DNA of 44,332 nucleotides from an uncultured Oscillospiraceae bacterium (lineage in GTDB: Bacteria > Bacillota > Clostridia > Oscillospirales > Oscillospiraceae). Of this stretch, positions 1 through 7,809 are shown piece by piece. The translations under genes and the position numbers were made by a program. How positions within the stretch are numbered: position 1 is the first letter of the stretch; each line of letters opens with the position of its first letter. Location: positions 1 to 44,332 of the forward strand of contig CANQBC010000018.1 in assembly GCA_947589225.1 (NCBI GenBank), written 5' to 3'. Under the pieces are notes generated by a model, which saw nothing but the letters and a program-made list of their open reading frames with translations, ran no database searches and was not told the origin of the DNA.

Positions 1-99
1 GCGGAGAGCGTACAGTACGCCGAGAAGGACAACCTCGTCCTTCTCGTCATGTCCTCCCCCGAGATTGCGGACGCAGTTATCGCCGCGTTCAACGGGTGA
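1..99 (+). CDS. Partial DUF4358-like lipoprotein (C-terminal end)
   Basis: An open frame enters from the left edge and ends at TGA 97-99, giving the last 32 residues of a protein. Its end (KDNLVLLVMSS ... AAFNG) matches the end of the next gene (KDGLVLFVMTS ... DAFNA), so the two are tandem paralogues. The upstream part, including any lipoprotein signal, lies outside the window. The gap to the next gene is 38 bases with no visible terminator, so they are probably co-transcribed. The family name is inferred from the paralogue. Confidence 0.75.
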   Translation, partial: AESVQYAEKDNLVLLVMSSPEIADAVIAAFNG

Positions 100-137
100 T
101 GATAAATATCAATATCAATTTTTAAGGAGAAGTGACA

Positions 138-647
138 ATGAAAAAGGCAATCGCGTTTACACTGGCCCTTGTGCTGATTCTGGCTCTGGCCGCCTGCGGC
201 AAGGGCGGGGAGCAGGTCGGTAACGCCTCCAACCTCACCGACGAGGAGCTGGTGGACAAGCTCTCCGCCATCTGCGACGGCAAGACCGGCGAAATGCCGG
301 TGGAGACAACGTCCTTTGCCGCCCTTTCCGAGGACGGCTTTGAGACCGACGGGCTTTTTAAGAACTGGTTCAACAACATGGACGTCCCCGAGGGCGCGAA
401 GATCGCCGTCAACCAGCCTATGATGGGCCAGGCCCACGTGGTTTTGCTGATCCAGCCCGGCGAGGGCCAGACTGCGGACGAGCTGAAGGCGGAGCTGGAC
501 AAGAACGCCAACCCCAACTGGATGATCTGCATGACCGCCGACTCCGTAGCCTCCGCCGTGAAGGATGGGCTGGTGCTCTTCGTGATGACCTCCAAGGCCG
601 AATTGGGCCTGGACGCCCAGAGCTTCATCGACGCCTTCAACGCGTAA
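138..647 (+). CDS. DUF4358-like lipoprotein
   Basis: This predicted 169-residue lipoprotein has a signal peptide ending in the lipobox LAAC, with Cys20 as the lipidated residue. An acidic, soluble domain follows (LTDEELVDKL near the start, VNQPMMG in the middle, GLVLFVM near the end). The pattern resembles DUF4358 proteins, which often sit beside MBOAT/DHHW genes in Clostridia; this assignment is from memory and unverified. ATG 138 was chosen because AAGGAG at 124-129 lies 8 bases upstream; GTG 132 in frame is too close to that site. It is a tandem paralogue of the partial gene at 1-99 and lies 67 bases before the MBOAT gene. It may bind or present a substrate or regulate the acyltransferase outside the membrane, but this is inference. 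Confidence 0.75.
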   Translation: MKKAIAFTLALVLILALAACGKGGEQVGNASNLTDEELVDKLSAICDGKTGEMPVETTSFAALSEDGFETDGLFKNWFNNMDVPEGAKIAVNQPMMGQAHVVLLIQPGEGQTADELKAELDKNANPNWMICMTADSVASAVKDGLVLFVMTSKAELGLDAQSFIDAFNA

Positions 648-661
648 AAACATAATAACCC

Positions 662-692
662 CGTTGGGAGGCCCGGTAGGAGCCTCCCAACG
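662..692 (+). other. Stem-loop between lipoprotein and MBOAT gene
   Basis: CGTTGGGAGGC (662-672) pairs perfectly with GCCTCCCAACG (682-692) around a 9-base loop. No T-tract follows, and the MBOAT ribosome-binding site AAGGAG lies at 701-706. It is therefore more likely an mRNA-processing or stabilising hairpin, or a leaky attenuator, than a full terminator. Confidence 0.55.
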
Positions 693-714
693 CCGTAAGT
701 AAGGAGAAACGCCT

Positions 715-2106
715 ATGCTTTTTTCGGGAGCCACATTCCTATACGCGTTTTTGCCGGTCATCCTCCTGTTCTACTTCATAGCGCCCGGGGTAAAGGCGAA
801 AAACTACGTCCTTCTTCTGGGCAGTCTCGTCTTTTACTTTTTTGGGGAGCCCGTCTATGTGCTGCTACTCATTTTCTCCTCCCTCTCCGACTGGCTGCAC
901 AGCATATACATTGAAAAACACCGGGGGGAGAAGGGAGCGAAGATCGCGCTCATATCCTCCATCGTCATTAACCTCGGCATGCTAGGCTTTTTCAAGTATA
1001 CGGACTTCCTCATCGGGACGGTGAACGCCGTCCTGGGCACGGCCATCCCCAAGACCGGGGTTCCCCTGCCCATCGGCATCAGCTTCTTCACCTTCCAGAC
1101 CATGAGCTACACCATCGACGTCTACCGGGGGCGCGCCCACGCGCAAAAGGATCTTGGCACTATGGCGACCTTTGTTTGCCTCTTCCCGCAGCTCATCGCC
1201 GGTCCCATCGTGCGCTATGTGGACGTGGCGGCGGAGCTGGAGGATCGGCGCCACACCCTGGAGGGAGCTGCCCTGGGCATCCGGCGCTTTGCCTTCGGCA
1301 TGGGCAAGAAGGTGCTTATCGCCAACGTCATGGGGGAGCTGACCCAGATCTTCCGGGACTCCGGGGATAAGTCGGTGCTCTTCTACTGGCTCTACGCCGT
1401 GGCCTACGCGCTGCAAATCTACTTTGACTTCTCCGGCTACTCGGATATGGCCATCGGATTGGGGGCCATATTCGGGTTTAAGTTCCCGGAGAACTTCAAC
1501 TACCCCTACATCTCCAAGTCCATCACCGAGTTCTGGCGGCGCTGGCACATGACCCTGGGCGGTTGGTTCCGGGACTATGTGTACATCCCCCTGGGGGGCA
1601 ACCGCACCACCAAATGGAAGTGGCTGCGCAATATCGCCGTGGTGTGGATCCTCACGGGCCTGTGGCACGGGGCGGAGTGGAATTTCGTTCTGTGGGGCGT
1701 GCTCTTTGGGGTGCTGCTCATTGTGGAAAAGCTCTGGCTGGGCAAGCTCCTGGAGAAGCTTCCCGGCTTTGTGAACCACGTCTACGTCCTCTTTGTGGTG
1801 GTGCTGAGCTTTGTGGTGTTCAACGCCGCGGGCCTCAGGGGCGTGGTATCCGACATCGGCGGACTCTTCGGCGCGGGCGGCATCCCGCTCGTGTCCACTG
1901 AAGCCGTGTACTACCTGAGAAGCTACGCTGTGGCTATCATTATCGCGATCATCGGCGCCACACCCATCCCCAAGCTGCTTTACAACAAGCTGACGGAGGC
2001 GCCCAAGGTTGTACTTGAGCCTTTGGCAACAGGGGTACTACTGGTGCTCAGCACCGCGCTCATCATAAACGGGTCCTTCAATCCGTTTTTGTATTTCCGG
2101 TTTTAA
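715..2106 (+). CDS. MBOAT family O-acyltransferase (AlgI/DltB-like)
   Basis: This is a 463-residue polytopic membrane protein of the usual AlgI length. Family members move acyl groups across the membrane onto extracellular polymers such as alginate, teichoic acid or peptidoglycan. Visible signatures are PIGISFFTFQTMSYTIDVYRG, where the family's conserved F-Q-S-Y stretch lies, the signature SITEFWRRWHMTLGGWFRDY, and LTGLWHGAEWNF, whose His318 is the expected catalytic histidine. The start ATG 715 follows AAGGAG at 701-706. The DHHW partner begins 12 bases after its stop, so the two are translated from one mRNA. The acceptor polymer cannot be told from the sequence. A second MBOAT lies at 27839-29167. 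Confidence 0.95.
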   Translation: MLFSGATFLYAFLPVILLFYFIAPGVKAKNYVLLLGSLVFYFFGEPVYVLLLIFSSLSDWLHSIYIEKHRGEKGAKIALISSIVINLGMLGFFKYTDFLIGTVNAVLGTAIPKTGVPLPIGISFFTFQTMSYTIDVYRGRAHAQKDLGTMATFVCLFPQLIAGPIVRYVDVAAELEDRRHTLEGAALGIRRFAFGMGKKVLIANVMGELTQIFRDSGDKSVLFYWLYAVAYALQIYFDFSGYSDMAIGLGAIFGFKFPENFNYPYISKSITEFWRRWHMTLGGWFRDYVYIPLGGNRTTKWKWLRNIAVVWILTGLWHGAEWNFVLWGVLFGVLLIVEKLWLGKLLEKLPGFVNHVYVLFVVVLSFVVFNAAGLRGVVSDIGGLFGAGGIPLVSTEAVYYLRSYAVAIIIAIIGATPIPKLLYNKLTEAPKVVLEPLATGVLLVLSTALIINGSFNPFLYFRF

Positions 2107-2118
2107 GGAGGGACGGAC

Positions 2119-3216
2119 ATGAAAAAAGCGAAATATATTCTCACCGTGGCCGTGTTCGTCTGTCTCATCCTTGGCCTTGCCGTCTGGCAGGCGGTTCTCC
2201 CCGACAGGGAGAAGAGCTACACCGAGCGGCGCGAGCTGGCCCAGGCCCCGGAGATCACCGTCAAGTCCCTTTTCAACCGGGAGTTTTCCGACAAGCTGGA
2301 GAGCTACCTTCTCGACCAGTTCCCCATGCGTGAGGGTTTCAGAAAGCTCAATTCCCTCTTCCGCTTCGACGTCCTCCGGCAGCTTGACACCAACGGCATT
2401 TTCCTGGAGGACGGCGTGGTCTACAAGGCCGAGACGGTCACGAACGAGGAGCAGATCCGCTACGCGGCCCAGCTTTACAACGCCGTTGCGGACGCCTGGC
2501 TCAGTGAGTGCAACGTCTATTACACGGTTGTACCCGACAAGAGCTGGTTTGTACGGGATGAGGGCTACCCGGTTCTCGACTATGACACGCTCTTTGAAAT
2601 CATGGAGGAGGACGTCACCCGGGCGCGGTACATCGATATCAAAGACACCCTTTCCATCGACAAGTACTACCGCACGGACACCCACTGGAAGCAGCCCGAC
2701 CTCTTTGACACCGTTCAGAAGCTCGGCGACGCCATGGGCGTGGGAGAATACCTGACGCCCCGCGGCGAGTACACCGAACACACCCTCTCCCCTTTCTACG
2801 GCGTCTACATGCAGCAGGCGGCGGTACCCATGGAGGGCGACGAGCTTGTGTATCTGACGAGCGAGGCTACCGACTCCGCCGTCGTCTCCGGCCCCATGTA
2901 CAAGTACGGCACGGTCTACCCCACCGAACTTTTTGAGGGCATGGACGGGTACGATGTATTTCTCGGCGGCACACAGCCTATAATTGAAATAAATTGCCCC
3001 GACGCCAAAACCGACCGGGAACTCTACATCTTCCGCGACTCCTTCGGCTCGTCCCTCGCGCCCCTTTTCACCGGGGCGTACGCAAAGATAACGGTCATCG
3101 ACCTTCGGTACGTGACCACAGCCTACCTTCCCAACTATGTGACCTTCACGCCGGGGTCGGACGTCCTCTTCGTCAACTCCACCCTGGTGCTGAACACCGC
3201 CATGATCATGAGGTGA
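2119..3216 (+). CDS. DHHW family protein (AlgX/AlgJ-like SGNH partner of MBOAT)
   Basis: The 365-residue protein begins with a hydrophobic signal or anchor (about residues 7-27) and continues as an extracytoplasmic domain. The motif DTHW (Asp187-His189-Trp190) and the later RDSFGSS give the Asp/His and Ser pattern of the DHHW/AlgX/AlgJ families. These are SGNH-like proteins that transfer or remove acetyl groups on exopolysaccharides together with an MBOAT. GGAGG lies just before the start at 2119. Its stop is 5 bases from the start of the following lipoprotein. A role as the outer-face acetyltransferase for the 715-2106 MBOAT is strongly suggested by context and family knowledge, but the substrate is unknown. 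Confidence 0.9.
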   Translation: MKKAKYILTVAVFVCLILGLAVWQAVLPDREKSYTERRELAQAPEITVKSLFNREFSDKLESYLLDQFPMREGFRKLNSLFRFDVLRQLDTNGIFLEDGVVYKAETVTNEEQIRYAAQLYNAVADAWLSECNVYYTVVPDKSWFVRDEGYPVLDYDTLFEIMEEDVTRARYIDIKDTLSIDKYYRTDTHWKQPDLFDTVQKLGDAMGVGEYLTPRGEYTEHTLSPFYGVYMQQAAVPMEGDELVYLTSEATDSAVVSGPMYKYGTVYPTELFEGMDGYDVFLGGTQPIIEINCPDAKTDRELYIFRDSFGSSLAPLFTGAYAKITVIDLRYVTTAYLPNYVTFTPGSDVLFVNSTLVLNTAMIMR

Positions 3217-3221
3217 TTTCA

Positions 3222-4625
3222 ATGAAAAGCTCCGAGCTCTCCCGCGCGCTCCCGGCGCTCGCGCTGTCCGTCCTTCTTGTCCTCTCCCTTCTCTCCGGTT
3301 GTAACGGCACGACCCCGCCGGACGCCGATGACGGAGGAGAGGCCGTCATCGGCACGCCCACCCTCCCGCCCGAGGACGAGGGGCCCGACCCCGGGCAGCT
3401 CGCCACCGACGCCCTTGAGAAGGCTCGGGACGATATAGGCGCATGGCTTGACGCTTCCCCCCTCTCCACCCTCGCCGGCATCTTCGGCGGGGACGCTGCG
3501 GCAGCCGACCTCTCCATCGGCCTTCCCGACGTGGAGGGGAACGTGGCGAGCACCTTTACAGGCTCCTTGACCGTGGACATAAAGGCCGACTCCGCCCTGA
3601 TGGACGGCACGATGACCTTTTCCGGATCTGAGGACGGCGACGGGATCCCCCTGAAGCTCTGGTATAGCCCGGATTTTCTGGGGCTATCCTCCCAGCTTTT
3701 CGGAAACGACACCTTCTATGGCCTCGCACCCCATGACATGGCCTCACAGCTTGAGGGCACGGACTTTGCGGAACTCTTCTCCCTGGATCTGAATTCCGTG
3801 GCGGAGATGGACGAATACCTTGAGACCATCCCCTCCGGCCTTTCCATATACCGGGCCGGCTTCCTGGACGGCGCGGCCAGCACCCTGGAGGGGCTTCTGA
3901 AAGACCGGGAGCTTCAGCTGGAAGAGGCTCCTTTTGAGTACGGCGGCAGGGAGATGAATGGCTATAAGATTACCGCCCACCTGTCATCCGAGGAGACGGC
4001 GGATCTCATCGAGGACTTCGCTACCATGCTGCCGCAGGCCGCGCTGCGCTGTGGCGTCCCCTCCGTGGACGAGAATGTCCTGACATTGGGAGACGAGCTG
4101 GATGCCATGCGCGGCGATACTGAGTCCTCCCGGATTGTATTCTCCGTGGCCGAGGAAAAGCTATACCACATAAGCCTTGACATGGCCCGCCCTTCGGATA
4201 TAAACCGCGTGGAGCTGGGGCTTTACGGCGACAACGGCAGCACTATCAATCTGTTTATCCCGCAGCTCCTGAGCTTTAAGCTGGACTTTTCCGACGGCGT
4301 CTCGATGGACGCCTCCACCATGTCCGTCTACCCCGTCACCACGACCCTTCGCTGGGGCGCGGACGGATCCTTTGATTTCATCACCTACAGCACCGACATC
4401 ACCGACCTGTGCCTGGAGGGCGCCGTGACCGCCTCGGAGGGCTCCCTATCCTATGAGGGCATCTGGTACTCCGGCGAACGGGGCGACCGCAACCCCCTGT
4501 CCTTCACGCTCACCCCGGGAGGCACCGTGACCGCTCCCACGGAGGAAAAAAACGTGGGTAAGCTGACGAAATCGGAGCTCTCCGCCCTGGCTATGAAGCT
4601 CATCCTGGGACTCGGGCAGAAATAA
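3222..4625 (+). CDS. Large lipoprotein of unknown family, paralogue 1
   Basis: This is a 467-residue predicted lipoprotein with signal peptide and lipobox LLSGC (Cys27). A short acidic, proline-rich linker leads into a long beta-rich-looking domain without other membrane segments. ATG 3222 is the first good start; AGGTGA at 3211-3216 overlaps the end of the DHHW gene. It shares the block SPDFLGLSSQLFGNDTFYG with DPDFIGVSSEQLFGDDIFYG in the next gene, and both end with a similar amphipathic helix (LTKSELSALAMKLILGL versus LTEDEIGAIALHVMMAL). I do not recognise the family. Its place directly behind MBOAT-DHHW suggests an envelope role connected with the acylated polymer. A terminator follows. 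Confidence 0.85.
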   Translation: MKSSELSRALPALALSVLLVLSLLSGCNGTTPPDADDGGEAVIGTPTLPPEDEGPDPGQLATDALEKARDDIGAWLDASPLSTLAGIFGGDAAAADLSIGLPDVEGNVASTFTGSLTVDIKADSALMDGTMTFSGSEDGDGIPLKLWYSPDFLGLSSQLFGNDTFYGLAPHDMASQLEGTDFAELFSLDLNSVAEMDEYLETIPSGLSIYRAGFLDGAASTLEGLLKDRELQLEEAPFEYGGREMNGYKITAHLSSEETADLIEDFATMLPQAALRCGVPSVDENVLTLGDELDAMRGDTESSRIVFSVAEEKLYHISLDMARPSDINRVELGLYGDNGSTINLFIPQLLSFKLDFSDGVSMDASTMSVYPVTTTLRWGADGSFDFITYSTDITDLCLEGAVTASEGSLSYEGIWYSGERGDRNPLSFTLTPGGTVTAPTEEKNVGKLTKSELSALAMKLILGLGQK

Positions 4626-4639
4626 GCGGCTTTTCCAAG

Positions 4640-4671
4640 CCGGGAGAGGGACTGCCCTTCTTCCGGTTTTT
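4640..4671 (+). terminator. Rho-independent terminator of the MBOAT operon
   Basis: The bases 4640-4650 pair with 4655-4666 (11 pairs with one bulged T) around the loop ACTG, and five T residues follow (4667-4671). It ends the transcript of the gene stopping at 4625 and lies directly before the -35 box of the next promoter. Confidence 0.8.
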
Positions 4672-4672
4672 G

Positions 4673-4700
4673 TTGACATCGTAAGAAATTGGAGTATAAT
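4673..4700 (+). promoter_or_regulatory. Consensus sigma-A promoter for second large lipoprotein
   Basis: A perfect -35 TTGACA (4673-4678) and a perfect -10 TATAAT (4695-4700) are separated by 16 bases. The ribosome-binding site AAAGGAG (4715-4721) and ATG 4729 follow. The -35 starts one base after the T-tract of the preceding terminator, so this lipoprotein is insulated from the MBOAT operon and probably more strongly expressed. Confidence 0.85.
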
Positions 4701-4728
4701 CAAAGTAGTCAAATAAAGGAGTGATCAC

Positions 4729-6156
4729 ATGAAAGGCTCAAGCCATAGGATCCTCGTTGTTCTTCTCGCCCTTGCGCTGGCGCTCTCCCTTGCCGCCTGC
4801 GAGAAGGATACGGCCCCCGACGGCGGCCGAGACGCCGAGGGCCTTGCGGATCTGGATGACATGCCATCCCCCACCGACGACCCGGCTGGTTTTCTCTCGT
4901 ACAACGCCGCGAACACAGAAGCCCTGCTCTCGGAGCGCTACGCCGGTTCCCCCCTTGTCGCGATAGCGAAGGCCGCCGCGCCCTCGGGAAGGTTCGACCT
5001 CCGGATCGATCCGGAGGATGGCTCCGACGAGGCACTCGAAGGCTCGCTCGAATACGATCTGGAAACGAAGGAGCTTCGTCTTGACGCCTCCCTCGCTTCC
5101 GGGAAAACCTCTTTTTCCGCGTCGGCTTACATAGACCCGGACTTCATCGGAGTATCCTCCGAGCAGCTTTTCGGCGACGACATCTTCTACGGCTTCACCC
5201 CCTATGACCTGTACGGCCAGGTGAGCGGAAGCGCGTTCGCAAGCTATATGGACAGCGAGACCGTAGAAGCCCTTCACATTCTGGACTCCATGCTGGAGGA
5301 GCTTCAAAAAATCGAAATACCGGACAGAGACACCCTGAAAGGTCAGTATGAGGACAGTCTCCGGGAATATATCGACGCCGTGGATCTGACCGGGAGAAAA
5401 ACCACAGTGGAGCTGGACGGCAAAAGCCTTGAGGGATACTCCATCACCGCCGACATGGACAGCGAGGCCATGGCGGATATAATGGAGCTCTATTATGAGG
5501 CGGCTGTCTCCGCCCCTGTTATGGAGGCGCTGTCGAACATCGCCGCGGCCTACGGAGAGGAGCTGGATCCCGATGCTATGAGGGCGGAGCTCGACAAATC
5601 TGTGGACGCCATCCGCGAGTCCGGCGTGCGCGCCCGCGTGGAGTTTGTCAACGCGGGCGGATACCTCGCTGGCCTCTCCGTCTCCGTCACGGATTCGGAG
5701 GGCGAAGAGCTGCGGGCAACCGCCGATCTACTGTCCGGCGATATGATCTCCGGGGAGATCGCCTTCGGCGGACAGACGGTGAGATTCATAAGCTCCGTCT
5801 CCTCCGACGGGGACGGCTACGACCACACCCTAACCCTGACCGGTCAGGACGGCGACGCCGTCAGGCTCATCACCGAGTGGGCAGACGACGTTCTGCAGAT
5901 GAGATTTGAGGGCCCGGAGCAGGAGTATATGGGCCTGCGCGCCCACCTCACCGCCGATAAGGAGGGCTTCACACTCTCCAACATCCTCCTGAATGAAAAC
6001 AACGTGAGCACCTCCCTCCCCGTCAGCGTCACCTACACCCCCAACACCACGGTGGAAGCCCCCGGGGAAACGGTGAACCTGTTCGACCTTACCGAGGATG
6101 AGATTGGCGCCATAGCCCTTCACGTGATGATGGCGCTGTCCTCCTTCGGGGAATAA
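4729..6156 (+). CDS. Large lipoprotein of unknown family, paralogue 2
   Basis: This 475-residue predicted lipoprotein has the lipobox LAAC (Cys24), an acidic linker, and a long soluble domain. It is a diverged tandem paralogue of 3222-4625: the shared block around SSEQLFGDDIFYGFTPYDL and the similar C-terminal helix show this. AAAGGAG at 4715-4721 fixes the start. Unlike its paralogue it has its own strong promoter and terminator. The family is not recognised and no catalytic motif is visible. It may be a structural or ligand-binding envelope protein; this is inference from secretion and context only. Confidence 0.85.
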   Translation: MKGSSHRILVVLLALALALSLAACEKDTAPDGGRDAEGLADLDDMPSPTDDPAGFLSYNAANTEALLSERYAGSPLVAIAKAAAPSGRFDLRIDPEDGSDEALEGSLEYDLETKELRLDASLASGKTSFSASAYIDPDFIGVSSEQLFGDDIFYGFTPYDLYGQVSGSAFASYMDSETVEALHILDSMLEELQKIEIPDRDTLKGQYEDSLREYIDAVDLTGRKTTVELDGKSLEGYSITADMDSEAMADIMELYYEAAVSAPVMEALSNIAAAYGEELDPDAMRAELDKSVDAIRESGVRARVEFVNAGGYLAGLSVSVTDSEGEELRATADLLSGDMISGEIAFGGQTVRFISSVSSDGDGYDHTLTLTGQDGDAVRLITEWADDVLQMRFEGPEQEYMGLRAHLTADKEGFTLSNILLNENNVSTSLPVSVTYTPNTTVEAPGETVNLFDLTEDEIGAIALHVMMALSSFGE

Positions 6157-6204
6157 CGGCATAATTCTTCACCCGCGCAGAGCGCGCCTCGATAAAAGAC
6201 AAGG

Positions 6205-6250
6205 GCAAGATCCGACGTACATGCCGCCGGATCTTGCATTTTACATTTTT
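6205..6250 (+). terminator. Terminator after lipoprotein paralogue 2
   Basis: GCAAGATCCG (6205-6214) pairs perfectly with CGGATCTTGC (6228-6237), with a 13-base loop, followed by a T-rich run to about 6250. It ends transcription from the promoter at 4673. Confidence 0.75.
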
Positions 6251-6299
6251 TCGCGCCCGCGGACGCGAATTTCTTCGAAGCTTTGTCTACGATCTGAAA

Positions 6300-6324
6300 G
6301 ACCGCCCTCAGGGCGGTCCTTTTT
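6300..6324. terminator. Bidirectional terminator between convergent genes
   Basis: GACCGCCC (6300-6307) pairs with GGGCGGTC (6311-6318) around TCA. Five Ts follow on the plus strand, and a short T run follows on the minus strand. The minus-strand regulator gene stops right beside it at 6323. Confidence 0.7.
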
Positions 6325-6514
6325 ATGTCCAGAATAGCTCGTCCAGCGTCTTTCCCAGAGTCTTGCAGATGGCGATGCACAGGTTGACGGTGGGGTTGTA
6401 GTCGCCGTTTTCGATGGCGTTGATGGTCTGCCGGGAGACGCCCACTCTGTCCGCCAGGGCCTGCTGGCTCAGGTCCAGGGCGGCGCGGGCGGCCTTGAGG
6501 CGGAGATTTTTCAT
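6323..6514 (-). CDS. XRE-family helix-turn-helix regulator
   Basis: The 63-residue protein is almost only a Cro/CI-type DNA-binding domain: LSQQALADRVGVSRQTINAI is the helix-turn-helix, and ENGDYNPTVNLCIAICKTLG completes the five-helix fold. The length is normal for the small YozG-like members of the family. Its ATG overlaps the stop of the upstream membrane protein by 4 bases (ATGA), so the two are translationally coupled. Such pairs usually act as a small autoregulated unit, in which the membrane protein may modulate the regulator; that is inference. Confidence 0.93.
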   Translation of the reverse strand: MKNLRLKAARAALDLSQQALADRVGVSRQTINAIENGDYNPTVNLCIAICKTLGKTLDELFWT

Positions 6515-7032
6515 TCGCCGCGCCTCCGCTCAAGGAGCAGCTTCACAAGCATACTCACAAAGACACTGAGGGCCAAAAGGGCAAAGCCGAAATAGATCCA
6601 GCAGTAACCGAGCTTTCCATCCACCACGGCCCCCTCCTCGTCCAGGCGATCAAAAGCAAGACTGACCTGCGTCACGCCGACAATGCCCATGCTTGCCAGC
6701 ACCGCTCCCCTGCTTCCGTTGATGGAGACGTAGGCGTCCTTCACGATACAATAGACCGCCATGACCGTGCCGCCGCAACAGATCATCAGGATCGGCGCCT
6801 CCCCGGCGGCCATCACCGGCCGATCCAGGGCGGTCTCCGCCAGAAAGATGGCGAAGCCCACCACCAGCATCATGCAAAAGCCCCACTGGAACGCCTTCCC
6901 CCGGATCGCGACCTGCCGCTCGTCATACTGCCCGTTGCCTGCTTTACTCTTGCGGTCATAAGAACCCCAGTAGACGATGGCCGAGAATCCTCCCACAAGA
7001 ACTATGATCGTCAAAGCGAATATCCACTGCAT
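6511..7032 (-). CDS. Small integral membrane protein paired with XRE regulator
   Basis: This 173-residue protein has about five hydrophobic segments (near residues 3-22, 49-66, 78-97, 107-124 and 144-166). A charged cytoplasmic stretch with the motif DERQVAIRGKAF lies between the first two; DERQ-type motifs are common in small Firmicutes membrane proteins encoded beside XRE regulators. A precise family was not recognised. AAAGGAG precedes the start at 7032. The promoter at 7064-7092 serves this gene and the overlapping regulator. Confidence 0.85.
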   Translation of the reverse strand: MQWIFALTIIVLVGGFSAIVYWGSYDRKSKAGNGQYDERQVAIRGKAFQWGFCMMLVVGFAIFLAETALDRPVMAAGEAPILMICCGGTVMAVYCIVKDAYVSINGSRGAVLASMGIVGVTQVSLAFDRLDEEGAVVDGKLGYCWIYFGFALLALSVFVSMLVKLLLERRRGE

Positions 7033-7063
7033 AAGCTGAGATTCTCCTTTTTATGTTTTCTTC

Positions 7064-7092
7064 ACTGTAGCATTTTTGCGATAGTTTATCAA
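7064..7092 (-). promoter_or_regulatory. Promoter of membrane protein/XRE operon
   Basis: Read on the minus strand, TTGATA (7092-7087) and TACAGT (7069-7064) are separated by 17 bases, with a TGN extended -10 element. The AAAGGAG ribosome-binding site and the ATG at 7032 follow within about 30 bases. Confidence 0.65.
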
Positions 7093-7116
7093 GTATATTT
7101 TACAGAATATCTGAAA

Positions 7117-7147
7117 AATTTTCCCCTCCCGCCGGGAGGGGAAAATT
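7117..7147. terminator. Terminator after iron-sulfur flavoprotein gene
   Basis: A perfect 14-base-pair stem (7117-7130 with 7134-7147) with loop GCC lies directly after the stop codon of the minus-strand gene at 7148. Its A/T-rich flanks give T runs in the minus direction. Confidence 0.8.
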
Positions 7148-7777
7148 TCATCTCACGAAGTTGGTGTTGATCTTCTGCTGTCTTTCGGGGGGCTGAATGC
7201 CGGCCTTTTTCCCGGCCTCAATACACTTTAAGAGCCAGGCCATATTCTCCCCCAAAAGGCGCATGGTCTGAAGGCCCTCCAGATCCTGGGCGACCTCCTC
7301 AGGGCTGTTGCCGTGGACCATGGGCCAGTACTGGCTGGTGGGGATGGGCATACCTGTGATATAAAAGTATTTGTTGAGCTGATCGAGGGCGGCGGTTGTG
7401 CCTCCGCGCCGGGCCGAAACTACGGCGGCGCCGGGCTTTGAGCGGAGCTTCGATCCGGCGGAATAGAACACCCGATCCATGAAGCACGTCATAGCCCCGC
7501 CGGCGGCGGCGTAGTGGACGGGTGAGCCGAACACGAACCCGTCATAGTCGTCGATGAGGTCGATGAACGCGGTGACCGTGTCCCCGCCGAATACGCAGCG
7601 GTTCTGGCCGCTCCGGTGGCAGCCGCCGCAGCCGATACACCCGGCGACGGGCTTGTTGCCGATCCAGAAAACATCCGTGGAGACGCCGGCGGCGTTGAGC
7701 CCTTTCGCGACCTCGCAAAGAGCCGTATAGGTACACCCCTTCTCGTGGGGGCTTCCATTTACAAGAAAAACCTTCAT
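7148..7777 (-). CDS. Iron-sulfur flavoprotein (NADPH-dependent FMN reductase family)
   Basis: This 209-residue protein begins with a flavodoxin-like FMN site (MKVFLVNGSPHEKGCTYTAL). A compact cluster motif follows: Cys47, Cys50, Cys53 and Cys61 (CxxCxxC-x7-C), as in archaeal and clostridial iron-sulfur flavoproteins that bind a 4Fe-4S cluster. GSPVHYAAAGG is the second flavin-contact segment. Such proteins move electrons between ferredoxin-like donors and cytoplasmic acceptors. It starts 32 bases after the aldo-keto reductase, with AGAGGTGAT as ribosome-binding site, so both form a redox operon. The acceptor is unknown. Confidence 0.9.
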   Translation of the reverse strand: MKVFLVNGSPHEKGCTYTALCEVAKGLNAAGVSTDVFWIGNKPVAGCIGCGGCHRSGQNRCVFGGDTVTAFIDLIDDYDGFVFGSPVHYAAAGGAMTCFMDRVFYSAGSKLRSKPGAAVVSARRGGTTAALDQLNKYFYITGMPIPTSQYWPMVHGNSPEEVAQDLEGLQTMRLLGENMAWLLKCIEAGKKAGIQPPERQQKINTNFVR

Positions 7778-7809
7778 TTAAATATCACCTCTGAAAAAAA
7801 TATGGGAAT

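Noticed and set aside
2038-3222. Minus-strand open frame of 394 codons
   Set aside because: It lies opposite the DHHW gene, has no recognisable domain and no ribosome-binding site; it is a GC-driven shadow.
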